Assembly (NCBI RefSeq): GCF_029227915.1
Contig: NC_079875.1
Location: 12,833,001 to 12,897,000 of the forward strand
Length of the DNA: 64,000 nt
Reading direction: 5' to 3'
Source of the DNA: Hydractinia symbiolongicarpus
Lineage: Eukaryota > Cnidaria > Hydrozoa > Anthoathecata > Hydractiniidae
A model generated the notes under the pieces. It had not been told where the DNA came from. It saw nothing but the letters and a program-made list of their open reading frames with translations, and did no database searches. The translations under genes were made by a program, and so were the position numbers. This document shows, in pieces, positions 44,760 through 57,199 of the stretch. Positions within the stretch are counted from its first letter, which is position 1, and each line of letters begins with the position of its first letter.

Positions 44760-46769
44760 TCACGACAAAAATATAGCATTATAAGCAGGATGTAGAAACC
44801 ATGTCTTCATAGAAACTGTTCCCATATGGAACGGACATTCGAATAAAAAATATACTTTTTTAAAATCGAATATCATGTAAACATAACATTTATTGTAGCT
44901 ACAACATAGAATTCTTTAAAAGGTAAAAATAAGTTTTACTTCTGTTTCGCGTTTTGTTTACGTTTTTCCGTGTTTATTTACATTTAATGCTGCCATATTG
45001 AAACTTTAAACACGGTTGATATGGTAGCAGGCAATACCGTGGAATATTGCCCGCTATGACGTCAGTTCTAACCAATCACGTTGCGCGATTTTTGAAAATA
45101 CCGATGGCGCCCTTTTACCCGGGTAATAATTAGTGAATAGTAGCCCTTAACTTGATACCCATATTTTCTTTGTCGATTTCCTTAAGATGTTTTTCCAAGT
45201 AACCTTCCTCATCAAAAGCAAACTTGAAAACTGAAAAGAATTGGTTGAAGTGTTGGATTATATGTGCGTATTTAGATTATATATTGGTGATTTTATAAAA
45301 GGTAAAAGAGTGTAAAGCAAATACACGTCGAGTGAATTGATTAAATGTGTAATCAAAATATAATGATAAATTACTGTTACCGGTAATGAAAACATTATAA
45401 CAAATTGAATTTTTTTCAACAATTACCGGCATGGCTTTTTTTTTTGTTGAATCATTATAGTACATAAAATGAAAGTCAAGTCAAAGAGGAAATTAGAAAA
45501 ACATTGCTAGTTACGTACTCTTTCCTTTCTTATCTTATAGGCTTACGTACTTTTACCGTGCTAAGAGATAAGCCACGTCATGTGATTACGTTTTTGGAAC
45601 TAACACGGAAATTGGTCTTGTTTAAAGAGATATCTTATTAGTGACATCGTTTTGATTAAAAAAAGCGAGATACAGTAGACTGTGACGACAAAAATTATTA
45701 TTGTACTAAAGGGCAATAAAGGGTAGGTGCGTTTCCATAATATATTTTTAATTTTTTTCAAGAATAGGTGCTACAGAAGATCCAAATCAAATTTTCAGTA
45801 ACCAACTGTTTTTGTGTCTGACATTAAACGAGGACACGCCCAATTGATTTTCATATTAAACAAACAGATCTTTAATACGACGGAGTTGTGAATTTCTTTA
45901 CGTCAACGATTAGATATTCTAGAAAGCCCAGCTTGTTCTCATGTGTGTACGCGCACGACGAGGCTACGGAACAATAACTACGTGTTTCCTATTTATGTCT
46001 GATAAATATTGCATAGAGAGTGTCTTTAGATTCCTAATTTGAAACCTTACTGATCGTGACCAACACTGCTACTTTTAATCTTTTAGAATGGAGTCATACA
46101 CGTTTGATTTATCCTTACAATGGGTTAATGTTTTCATTTCATGATCTTTAAGACGCCGAGAGGCAACCCCTAGGAAGAGATTTATAGATACATCAAGATA
46201 CCTTATAACCAACTAATGCTATGAACACTTGCAATCAAAATACAACATGCAGTGCAGGGACCGTAGGTTTCGTAGACCGTCGTTTCATTGCGTGTACTAA
46301 TACATATGATTGTATTTTGTAGAATTGTTATGCGACATCAAATGGCTATGGCTAACCTCGCAAGATTCAAAATGATTTTGGTACATTTTGGGCAGGCTTG
46401 GTGGAGAAGGGGATAGAAATTAATATCAATATGCTTCATGAATACTTTTTTTGCAAGAGAGCCCCTGTTAAAGGCCTCCAAAATGAAATGAGCGCACTGG
46501 TAGCCTATTCTGGTAAACACCTTGCACCTGTCCAATATTTGTAAAAGAAAGATAAATGTCAATAGTTTAGTTAAATTTGATTAAATCGCTGTTAACAATC
46601 TGATAATTTAAAGTTAAAATAACGATATTTGAAATTGTATACTTTCTTGCTTTTCAAGTCGAAAACAATTTTGATCTAATCAGGCAACATATTTTGAAAA
46701 CAAATATATTTAAAAAATTGTTTATAACAAATTGATAAAGCGAACGAGGAATGTGAATGACACAAAGTA
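44760..46769. other. non-coding stretch between GPCR pseudogenes
   Basis: No supported gene. The minus-strand frame at 46338-46562 (ending QACPKCTKIILNLARLAIAI) follows a possible acceptor and is of mixed composition, but has no recognisable domain. Confidence 0.4.
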
Positions 46770-47612
46770 ATGGATATCAAAGTAAAGGACTACCACATTA
46801 CTGCACTGGTCATCATTATAAGTAACACTGTACTATTATAACATCTGTGGAAGCTGGGATTAAACAGAACCAACATGTTGTTTGTTATTTTAAGTATTTC
46901 TGACTTTTTTGTTGGGCTGGCAGCTGTGACACTACATGGATTTGTAATAATAGCTGATTCTAATAATGACTCTTTTTTTGCCGCTTTTATATTTTTCAGC
47001 TCATTCCCAACTAGTTTTTCATGGTTGATGATTGTAATAATATCAATTGAACGATGTTTAGTTGTTACACATCCAAGAACACATTTAAAATAGGGACGTC
47101 ATTTGTTCAATTTATTTTTAACTTTGGGGTTCTTTGGCCTCGCCTTGTTTTCATTATGGAATGCTGTAAATGCTTATATCAACTTTGCAAAGGAATTTTT
47201 CTTAGAAAGGAAAGAAAAAGAATTTCAAGAAAAGCTTCAGTTATCTACATACATTTTTGTTCTCACTCTGGGTAGTGGACAAATTATACTATTCACAGCA
47301 GGAGCCCTTTCACAATTATACCTGCTGTATTATATTCGAAAAAGATACAACTCGATGAGAGGGAGCCGGCATACCCAAACTAGTTACAGTGAACGTGTTT
47401 CGAAAACAATAGCGATTATGTTTTTTTGCATATGCGCGTGTTATCTTCCGCACATTATCTCTTATATATTAAAACACATAATTAAAATTTGGACTTCACC
47501 TAAGCTTTATTTGAACAGTTTTTTTAATGCAATTATTTTACTGCGAAGAAGCACACAGATGAGGAATGTACGTGGACATTCCACTAATACGGTTACCAAT
47601 GCTGTCACATAG
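46770..47612 (+). pseudogene. class A GPCR pseudogene with two in-frame stops
   Basis: One continuous frame from 46770 gives ALVIIISNTVLL (TM1), stop TAA at 46839-46841, NMLFVILSISDFFVGLAAVT (TM2), SWLMIVIISIERCLVV (TM3), THPRTHLK, stop TAG at 47091-47093, then GRHLFNLFLTLGFFGLALFS (TM4), a TM5 region ending LYLLYYIRKRY, KTIAIMFFCICACYLPHIIS (TM6) and LYLNSFFNAIILLRR at TM7. The paralogue at 44115-44545 has Trp (TGG) where the TAG stands, so that stop is a single base change. TM7 has NAIIL instead of NPxxY, and the extracellular N-terminus is very short. It is an orphan receptor type, ligand unknown. Confidence 0.85.
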
Positions 47613-47619
47613 AGAAAGT

Positions 47620-49090
47620 ATTTCACTACTCCATCTTTACTTTTTCTGCTAAAATGCAATTTTTAGATGCACTAAACAAACCTACACAGAAGTTTTAGAT
47701 TTACTGTGTTATTATGGCAACGATAAATGTTTACTTAATGTACATTATATGGGATGTGCGGATAATGCGCTCTAATTCCCTTTGGATTGCATAAGAGCCT
47801 TGAGGCAACCGAGGAGTAAATGTCTAACTGATTTTAACATCAATAAAAAGAGACTTTTGAAAAAGTTGGATGCAGCTAACTGCTTTGGACAACTCTTACC
47901 TTTTAGCTCTAGGTATAGTCACATTGTCTGTCTGTTTGTACGCGAGAAAAAAGTGTGTTTCAGAAACACGAAATGCGATATATAATTTATTTTGCCTTTT
48001 TCGTGATTTTACTAAAGCTTTCGTTTAATTTTAAAATTCTTATACAAAAGTCATAGGTAGTTAGCTTTTATTGTTCCCTCGATGCAGTTTCTTTTGTAAA
48101 TACGTGCACGGTCAAAGTTACGGACAATTAACATTGCGTTGTCTATTTCGTTAACAGTTTTAATTATTCGCGCCTTTTTGAAGAATTTATGGAGAGAGTT
48201 GCATATATAAAAGGGTCATAAGTTGAAAAGGTTAGTTGTTCATGATACACAAATGTGTTGTTTTGGAATTCCTCCTCTACAATGTAAAATTTGCGACTAG
48301 GTACTTAAATATTCACAGGGAGACAAGATTATATTTACAGTTAAAAGAAGATTGAATTCGTTGTACCAAAAAAAAGTTATCTTACAAGAAGATTATTTTT
48401 TTCAGAAAAAGTTTTCGTTCGTTATATTTCACAAGTATACAAAATGGCTTTAAAGAACAATTATCGAAATGTGCATTTGAAAATATGGAAAAAGAAATTA
48501 AACTACAGATTAAATTGCCTGTAACGAACAATAAACCAAGATGATTTTCATTTTTTTTCATTTCAATTATTAGTTAAAGCAAAAACGACCAAAGATATGA
48601 AAACTCAAAATGGCGGCGCAACATGAAAAACTGCAGCAAGATACTGAAACGGAAGCAGAAATGCTAAAAAACATTTTCTAACGAGTGGAAAAGGAAGAAA
48701 AGCTGTGAAACTAGATCTATTGACACTAAATTAACACAATCAGCATACTTTTCACACGTACAAACGGTCAAAACATTAAATAAAAACACGCCAGCAAAAG
48801 CTGTAACAATACACAAAGGTAATAAAGTTGCACAAGTTTTAAAATGAAAGCATACCGAAGCGTGTTCGTCATCTAGTTGATAAATACAAAAACACTACTT
48901 AAGCTACTACGAGTCATATTCTAATGATATTGCGTAAGATGAACTTTCATAAATTCGTTCCTGTGTGAACGGTAGCAGGTGTCAGATACATTTATGACAA
49001 GTAGTCTTAGAGTAGTGTTAGAATATTTCTTAGAAATTTTTGATTTTGAATTTTATTGTTTCACAATGTGCGGGTTTTTTATAAGACTAG
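47620..49090. other. non-coding stretch with a Helitron-like fragment
   Basis: 47922-47985 (TTGTCTGTCTGTTTGTACGC ... AGAAACACGAAATGCGATAT) matches the inner part of the Helitron-like units. No 5' or 3' terminus is visible. The rest is AT-rich without a gene. Confidence 0.45.
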
Positions 49091-49267
49091 CCGGGGGACC
49101 CGACGTCGCACGCCTGGGTAAGCCACAAGTAAAAGTGTTACCCAGCATTGAAAACCCTGTGGTGCAATTATTACGAAGCGTAAACTGTGCCACATGTTCA
49201 GGTGGAGCACTCTATTACAGTTATGCAGTATGTCAGTGAAAGTTCAAAAATGAATGTTACCCTTGGC

Positions 49268-49800
49268 AGCGCGCTTAGTACAGATAAACAATGTTGCACA
49301 TTCATGTAGGTACAATACCTTTTTCCAAGAAAAACTTTATTGCAACTTCGGTTAAACAAAAAAAAACATAGGAAGCAGACCGTCGTTAACACTGGACTGA
49401 GCGCTTAGTACAGATAAACCGTGTTAAACATGCATTATGCTTAATACCCTTTTAGCACAGTTTACAACCCATTGTTATAGCAAAACATTCAGTGAATATT
49501 AATTAATTTGCAGAATAAATTTCAGTAAACGTTAATAAATTAAACATGACACAGAACCGATCACTTAGTACAGGAAAACTGTACTTTTCACACACGCGTA
49601 TAGGCATAATAGCCTTTTTCAAGAACAACTTATCACAACTTCAAAAAGACACAAAACAGCCCGTTGTTAACACCAGGTTGAACGTTTATTACAGGTAAAC
49701 TATGTCACACACGAGTAGTAGTCGTATTTTGCTAAAAAAAACTATGACAACGGTTTAAATAAAACACAGGAAACAGTCCATCATTAATCTGTCCGGCTAA
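49268..49800. repeat. degenerate tandem repeat, about 130 bp x 4
   Basis: Units begin near 49268 (GCGCTTAGTACAGATAAACA), 49400 (GCGCTTAGTACAGATAAACC), 49558 (GATCACTTAGTACAGGAAAA) and 49680 (GAACGTTTATTACAGGTAAA). Each carries a CTTTTTxxAAGAA... and AGGAAGCAG/CAGCCCxTxGTTAACAC block further on. Confidence 0.7.
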
Positions 49801-49970
49801 CAAAATTCACTCTGCGAAAGAAGTTTTAATGACAGTAATAAAATGTGTAGTTACCTAACTACATTTAGAATCCTAAAAATTATTGAAAAAGAAATTTGTT
49901 GTAGCAAGCCAAAAACTGCATTTAGCTACTTTCACTTTTTAGCCAGAGGTAGCTAAAGAGTTACAGCTAA

Positions 49971-50740
<770 letters not shown>

Positions 50741-52705
50741 ACTTGTACCATGCTGTGTCAAATACTTTGATAGTATCAAGAGTTTTGTTTTTACTGTGTA
50801 GTGTTTTGGTAATGACTACTTCTTATGTTCACATTTTTATGCTAAACGAAAACGGTGTATCCGTCTCTGCATGACTCGTGTGTTAAACTTTCATAGATGC
50901 CATAATTTTGTAATGGCACCTTTCTATTTTGAAATTTGAAGCTGAGATTTTATATTAGGTTTTTATAGTTATATTTGAAGTGAAAATATTTTCCACGAAA
51001 AAAAAACTGTTACAGTGGTAATATGTGTATTTAAATATTTCACCTGTCAATTTTTCGTGTTAGTAATTTCTGCCCAAGAAAAATTTGCGAAGTAAATTAT
51101 GATAATTTCGCTATAATTTTACTAAGTTCAACTCCTTGGCAGCCGCTCGCCGTTGGAGCAAGGAAATGTAAATAACGTAATCCCTTCCCCCCAATCACAT
51201 TCCCATATTATATATTTGTTGAATGATTGAACAGCTATATTTGTTTCGTTCTGTTTTTCTTTTGCGCGCGCCAAAAGACTGGGGTAGAATTGACGATGTA
51301 CGCGCGCACGTAAAAAGTTTTTGCGCTTGCGTACGCGCGGGCAAATGGAGGTCGGCCTTTACTAGCATTCATAGCGCTATTCCTGTAATCGAATATTGTG
51401 GTAGGTTCCACAGTTCTTTAGCCGCCGGCTTCTTTGTTTTTTTTTAAAATGAGCAAAATTAAAATGGTTAGCGAATGGTAGTAAGATATTGCTTATAGCA
51501 AAGCCTTTTGCACTACTTTCAATTCTTTTCAAAATTAACATGCATAAGCCTCTCTTGAATAATTAAGAACAACACCACTTGAAGCTTTGGCCAATTGCGT
51601 GTTTTAGAACATATAACCTCAGCGTCCTCCAACAAATTAAGAAAGAAATTTCTTGTTTCTTGTATTAATTGATTAACAGATTTCTGCAAAAAAATGTCAA
51701 GATACACCTCCCAAGGATATCGCATAGGAAATGCACTGCCAGTTAATGGTAGGTAATGGTGGGTAGCCTAAAATGACAATTAATTGTATTTAAAAATATA
51801 TTATCTAGTAATTCTATTTGTGATATTTTTCTTTTAAAACTTGTACCATTTAATAATAATTAGCCGTTCTTCTCTGCCGTATAAATCCTGGATTTTCGGA
51901 CTTCTCGGTACCCCATTTTATATAATTCTAACACAAAAACGACCTGGCTACCATAACACACAGAGAGGACTAGTAATACAGAAATCTGTCTGTGAAACGC
52001 CGATACGATTATAAAATCAATACAAATTTCTCTCTCGTGGGAAAAACGAAAAAATTCCAATTGAGCGGAAGTTTTATGTAATACCTGATTATGAGAATTT
52101 CTTTAATACACTTTTAGAATGTAAAGCATTCCGAGGTAAAGCCTGCTGTCCTTTGTGTGAATTTTTTAATCTTAATTAGCTGCTGCTCTCATCCCTATAG
52201 CAACAAATATAATGGTATCCAAAGCAGTAATTCGCACTGTTTTATTTTCTGCTCTATACAGACACTATAAGAAACATTTAAATACTGTGCATATAAATTA
52301 AGTAAACAAAACCTTATTATAAAGGTTAATAAACATTATGTTTTTTTATTAATTATTCCTGATAGCTTGATTCTTAGTTTATTGATAAAAGTCTGTTGTC
52401 GATGAGAGTCGCTTTGTCAATGTTCCTTGCTTTTAGTTGGTTATCCTTTTTCAGATAAAAATTGATACTGGTGCAGGTGCGTATATATTTGGTACATATG
52501 TTTCAAGATAAGGTTGTTTTTTTTAAGCGATTTATCTTTGCTTGCTGGAAATATTGAGCCGTCTTAGAAATAATGAAAATAATGAAAGGCTGGAATGAAA
52601 ATTTCAGAAATGGAAAAACTTTTGCTGCAGGATAATCTTAAGGATTCGTTAACGTGCAGTTAACATTTTTATTCATAAAGAAAGAGTGTGCCAATCATTA
52701 TAATG
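50741..52705. other. non-coding stretch
   Basis: No supported gene. A GC-richer patch with alternating CG/GC (51265-51350, GCGCGCGCC, ACGCGCGCACG) stands out from the AT-rich background. Frames there are not convincing. Confidence 0.4.
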
Positions 52706-52709
52706 TATA

Positions 52710-52833
52710 CTAGTTGTTAAGCCGTGAAAAAAATTATGGCGTCGCCCGTCTTTAAATTACACGCTATTTCGTGTGCCTGTAGCACGAAGTTTTTCTTTTG
52801 GACAGATAGACAGTACTGCTATCATTATAGAGA
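52710..52833 (-). mobile_element. 124-bp Helitron-like element, single copy
   Basis: Reverse-complement reading: TCTCTATAATGATAGCAGTA ... CTGTCTATCTGTCC ... AAAGACGGGCGACG ... TTTTTTTCACGGCTTAACAACTAG, then T. Same length and block order as unit 1 at 2337-2460. The hairpin arm is eroded on one side. Confidence 0.7.
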
Positions 52834-53118
52834 CTTTAGCAACAACATGCATTATTATCTGAGCTCTCCTTTCTAGTCAAAAGAGCTTTAAGTAATAAAT
52901 AGGTTTACTATGAAGACTCCAGGTTGCATTTCACTCAAGTAGTGGAAGAACTAAGAACCATCTTAAATCATTGAATTACTGTGAATGCAGTCATGAATTT
53001 AATACTTTTATGTATGATTTTTTAAATTTTGTAAAAAGATATTGCGCATATAGCAAGGATGACCTATACAATGATGAAATAATCGTATTTTAGGTAAACG
53101 CGAATTTTCAATTAGATT

Positions 53119-56100
53119 ATGGCTGCAATACTAACAAAACTTAATAGAATGTTGGAATGTCGGATTTGTCTTAATACTTATCACAAACCAAAGCATCTTA
53201 ATTGCGGCCATACGTTTTGCCAAGATTGTCTAGATGGCATTTTAATTTTTAAAAAAGATGGAAGCGCTGAACTTCATTGCCCATTGAGATGTAGCGACAA
53301 AACATTGATAGGTCAAGACCAGACAACATCATCATTGCCAACCACATATTGCTTGACTGAAATTTTGGATGAAATGTAAGTATGAAAATTCTTGACAAAG
53401 ATCGATATGTTTAAAGTTACAATTCAGTTTATATACATAACAAGTCCTATTTTTTATTTTTTTTATTTCACACAGAGGAATCCCTCAATGTTTATTATCA
53501 ACTTGGTGTCCACAAACCGGAAGTGCAATATCGGTTTGCCTTTTGTATACATTGCAACGAAATGCTTTCCTGTATTAAATGAAATTATTTATTCGGAAAA
53601 AAGGTTTTGCTTTGATTCTATTTCTTATTAGTATTAACTTCGTTATAACTAACACTTTTACAGAACATATAACAAACAAGATACACGAAGTATTAAAAAA
53701 CCTACAAAAAACAACTTTTTCCATTTAAATAAGAAATGTCGTTATTTCAGCTGTCATATTGTACAGTACTCCCGCAGCTAGCTATGCCAACATCTTAGTC
53801 TATAAAACATTCTTAATTATTTCTTGTTGCTGTAGGCGCCGTGGTGATGAAGTTGACTCTACATCAGATGAATGCAAAGATATCAAACAACTATCAATAC
53901 ACTCCAGTGCCAAACATGATGCTGGTAATGGTGACGACTGCAAAAACATAAATACCTTAACCCAAATGTCATCACCCAATGGTAGTTACAGTAGAAGAGT
54001 GCACGATATTCAACCATTTTGCGAACAACATAAATTACCTTCCCATAGCGTATGCATTGAGTGTGATAACATGTTTGTGTGTGTGTATTGCGTGCACAGA
54101 ACACACAAAAACCATAAAACCAAAAGCGTCACTGATTTTGGTTTTGAAATTAGGAACTGGTTTAAGGAACTTATTGCATACCGTCGAAAAAATAATGTCG
54201 CATTAGGCCAGTTAACACGAAAGTTTAATGAAGCTTTGATAAATCTAGAGCGTGAGAGAAAAAGATTTGTGCGGGCATTGGAAGAGCGAAAGTTAAAGAA
54301 AATGGCAGAGTACCTAAAAATACTGAAGAAAGAAGGAAAAAAGTTGCTGAAAGAATTTGATGAGAAAACGGAGGAGTTTAAAATAGAAGTAAATGCAGCT
54401 GTTAATACTGCCAATACTCAAGTAGAAGAATTGTCCGATTGCTTAAGCGCGCTTAATTCAAAATCAGACTTTAAACTTATAACAGACAAAATAGAAATTG
54501 AACGAAGAATTCACTGTATAGTTTCTTTACCGAAATATATTTCAATTTTTAATTCACACCTTCGTGAAATTAAAAATGAGGATTTTCTTGCGCATCCATT
54601 AGGCGAACTACAAATTTCAATTTGCAATACAAGTAAAGGCAATGTGAATGAATTGTCTATATTCAAAAACTTTATCGAACAAAGTGAGAATAGTTGGGAT
54701 TATTTGCAATTGACAAAAGATTTGATGGCTTCAGCTGCTCGTTTGAAAGGTATACTTATCATTTCCATTCAACATTGACTTTGTTAAGTGTGTATCCAAC
54801 ATCAGATGGTTGTGGGTCTAATATGTTAAATTCATTTTTAGAGTATGAAGAATCTCGTAGAGAAGAGGACGATTCCTGTCAAAATAAATCAAAAAGGTAA
54901 TACTAATAAGAGGGTTGCTCTTCCATTTGAATTACTTTATATCTATTTTAAGATAATTAATTTATTTGGAACCAAAAATTGAAAGTTTGTCAGGCATAAC
55001 TGAGTAACATGTGCTTAGAAAAACGTGTGGACAATACCAAGTTGGATATACAAGTTCCACTTCTCTCTTAGAGATTTAAAACCAATAATTGAGCTGCCGA
55101 TAGAGAAGTCTTGGTCCTTTAAAGGTTTGATTTTTATATCATCTTGATTTTAAGCAACTTAAACAATGTAAGAACACCCGCTTTTAGTAGAGAGAACTAG
55201 CAGAAAAAACAAAGAGGGTTACCATTATTGGAATTGTGTATCTAATTTTTGACCTTAATTGTTATCCCTAATCGTAACCTCATATCGAAATTAAATCTAG
55301 GGTTTTTTATTAAATGTTCTTCAATGTCTAAGTTGGTTAAGAATTAAACATTCTAATTGTAACGTCAATGTAGTTGAAACTAATCTAGCACTGGAAGGCA
55401 AATTGTATTTTTTACCTTAATTTTACCTTACCTTGAACTTTGAAATCATATTATACACACTTCTGAATGTCGAGGATGATTTAAAGGGGCGGGAAAAACG
55501 AGTGTAACCACTGAGAACAAAAATAACAAACCTAAATCATCTAGTACTTTATTAGGATAAATTTTTGCGGGGATTAAATTTCGCAATTTTTGGCCTAATC
55601 CGCGAAATTAAGTTCCCTCAGAAATCTGGAAAGTAGTCATCCGCGAAAGTTTGTCCCAGGGAAATTTTTGAATAATTGTCTGATTCGCGAAGTTTAAATA
55701 AGAAAATTGTTAGGGCCGAAATCACTTCTACAAGCGTTCGTATTTTCCCTTACTTCCTTTTTCACCTTTCGGTTTTTCCATGGGAAAAGAAACTAGCAAA
55801 AGTTATGAGATATAATCTATTCTATCTTTCAAAATAAACTACCTCTAATCATCGATTACAAACAAAGTATCTACTTTTGTAAATTCAATTTTAAGGGGAT
55901 TTTTTTACAATAGATTTTTGCCTGTTTGCTACAAAACTTAACCGAGCGCTAAAAAAAAGTTTAAATGTCAAAACGCAAAGATAAATGCCCGTGACATGCT
56001 CGATTCTTGCGGATGAGCTCAACCACAAAATTTAATCCCTGCGAAGATTTATTACAATAAAACATATTGGACATCGAGATATAACTAAAATTGACAGAAA

Positions 56101-57096
56101 ATTGGCCTACATATATTTGATATATATAATTTTTTCTATATAAGCGCTTTCTTCTAAAATTAAATTATTTGAAAAAAGGAACCTTTTTTACCTTTTTATT
56201 CCACTGCATTTATAAGCAATGATTCTGGTACGAGTATTAGCACGTTTACAAAGGAAATTAAAAATAGATTTACTGATTTCACTTTTTTTCAAACTTTGAA
56301 CCATCAAACAAAATTTGGTTTGACTTCAAGTGGAGTTCAATCATCGGTTAACACGTGATCAAAACATCATCAACAGCTCTGAAGTAGAATTTTAGAATTT
56401 TTATGTTTTTATTTGCTAACTTTTCACATCTATTAACAGCTTTTCATGTCCCAAATTTAATGTTCCATCGTTTTAGGCAATTTTCTTTAACATGCTAACA
56501 AATATTCGTACAAAGTTCTGTGGTAATGCGATGTCTCCTTCGTCACTATCCCCTCTTCCCACGGCCATACAGAGCCACCAAAAAGCTTGTTTTGAATAGG
56601 TTAAAATATTAACACATTATCTGTTTTAGACCTAAGTAAAATCATCGAGATGGGCAACATGGATCAGCTAAAATCAATTTTGCTAATTCAAACAAATGTG
56701 GTTGAAATACGGAACAACGATGGCGGTACACTCTTAATGGAAGCTACTCATTACAATAAACCACAAATGGTCCAAATTTTGATTGATGCTGGTAGTGACG
56801 TGAACGCTGTGGAAAAGAATAAAATTAATGCATATCACTACAGCGCATGTGTTGGTCATGAAAATGTCTTACAAGTACTTATTCGTCACGACGTTACAAA
56901 TATTAACAAGGCAATGATGTACGGTTGGACACCATTGCATTTTGCATCTAAAGGTGGTCATATTCAATGTGTTCAGTTAATCCTGTCTGTACCCCATATT
57001 AATGTGAATATCAAAAACAATAATAATGAAACTGCTTATGATGTTGCTAATAATGACACTGTCAAACTTTTAATTGATGGACATCAAAAGCAATAA
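53119..57096 (+). CDS. RING / B-box / coiled-coil / ankyrin protein (TRIM-like), 4 exons
   Basis: Exons 53119-53375, 53836-54749, 54842-54896 and 56637-57096 join in frame to 561 residues. Donors are GTAAGT, GTATAC and GTAATA; acceptors are GCTGTAG, ATTTTTAG and CCTAAG (a TTTTAG at 56628 would need a missing exon). RING: Cys14, Cys17, Cys29, His31, Cys34, Cys37, Cys54, Cys58, with CPLRC instead of the usual CPxC. One B-box: Cys148, His151, Cys159, Cys162, Cys168, Cys171, His176, His179. A long Lys/Glu-rich coiled coil follows (about 195-290). The last exon (409-561) is four ankyrin repeats (TPLHFASKGGHIQCVQLIL is the clearest). RING/B-box/CC proteins are usually E3 ubiquitin ligases that self-assemble; the ankyrins would select the target. 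If exon 4 is separate, the first three exons form a truncated TRIM and exon 4 a small ankyrin gene. A MITE sits in intron 3. AATAAA at 57152. Confidence 0.75.
55552..56056. mobile_element. about 500-bp MITE in intron 3 of the TRIM-like gene
   Basis: Imperfect inverted ends: ATAAATTTTTGCGGGGATTA at about 55557 and, on the complement, AATAAATCTTCGCAGGGATT from about 56056. Inner text repeats CGCGAAA/TTCGCG words. Non-coding. Confidence 0.6.
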
Positions 57097-57151
57097 GTGT
57101 GTTGGACTTTCGATTTAACGCAGAAAGTTGCTTCCCAGGTAATCCGAATAT

Positions 57152-57157
57152 AATAAA
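57152..57157 (+). promoter_or_regulatory. AATAAA polyadenylation signal
   Basis: Canonical hexamer 55 bases after the stop of the ankyrin exon; another lies about 30 bases on. Confidence 0.5.
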
Positions 57158-57199
57158 AATTGCTATTAGCATGTTCATATTTAAATAAAATCTCATCTG

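Noticed and set aside
51223-51447. 74-residue frame in a GC-richer patch
   Set aside because: The GC/CG alternation explains the open frame; no domain or start context stands out.
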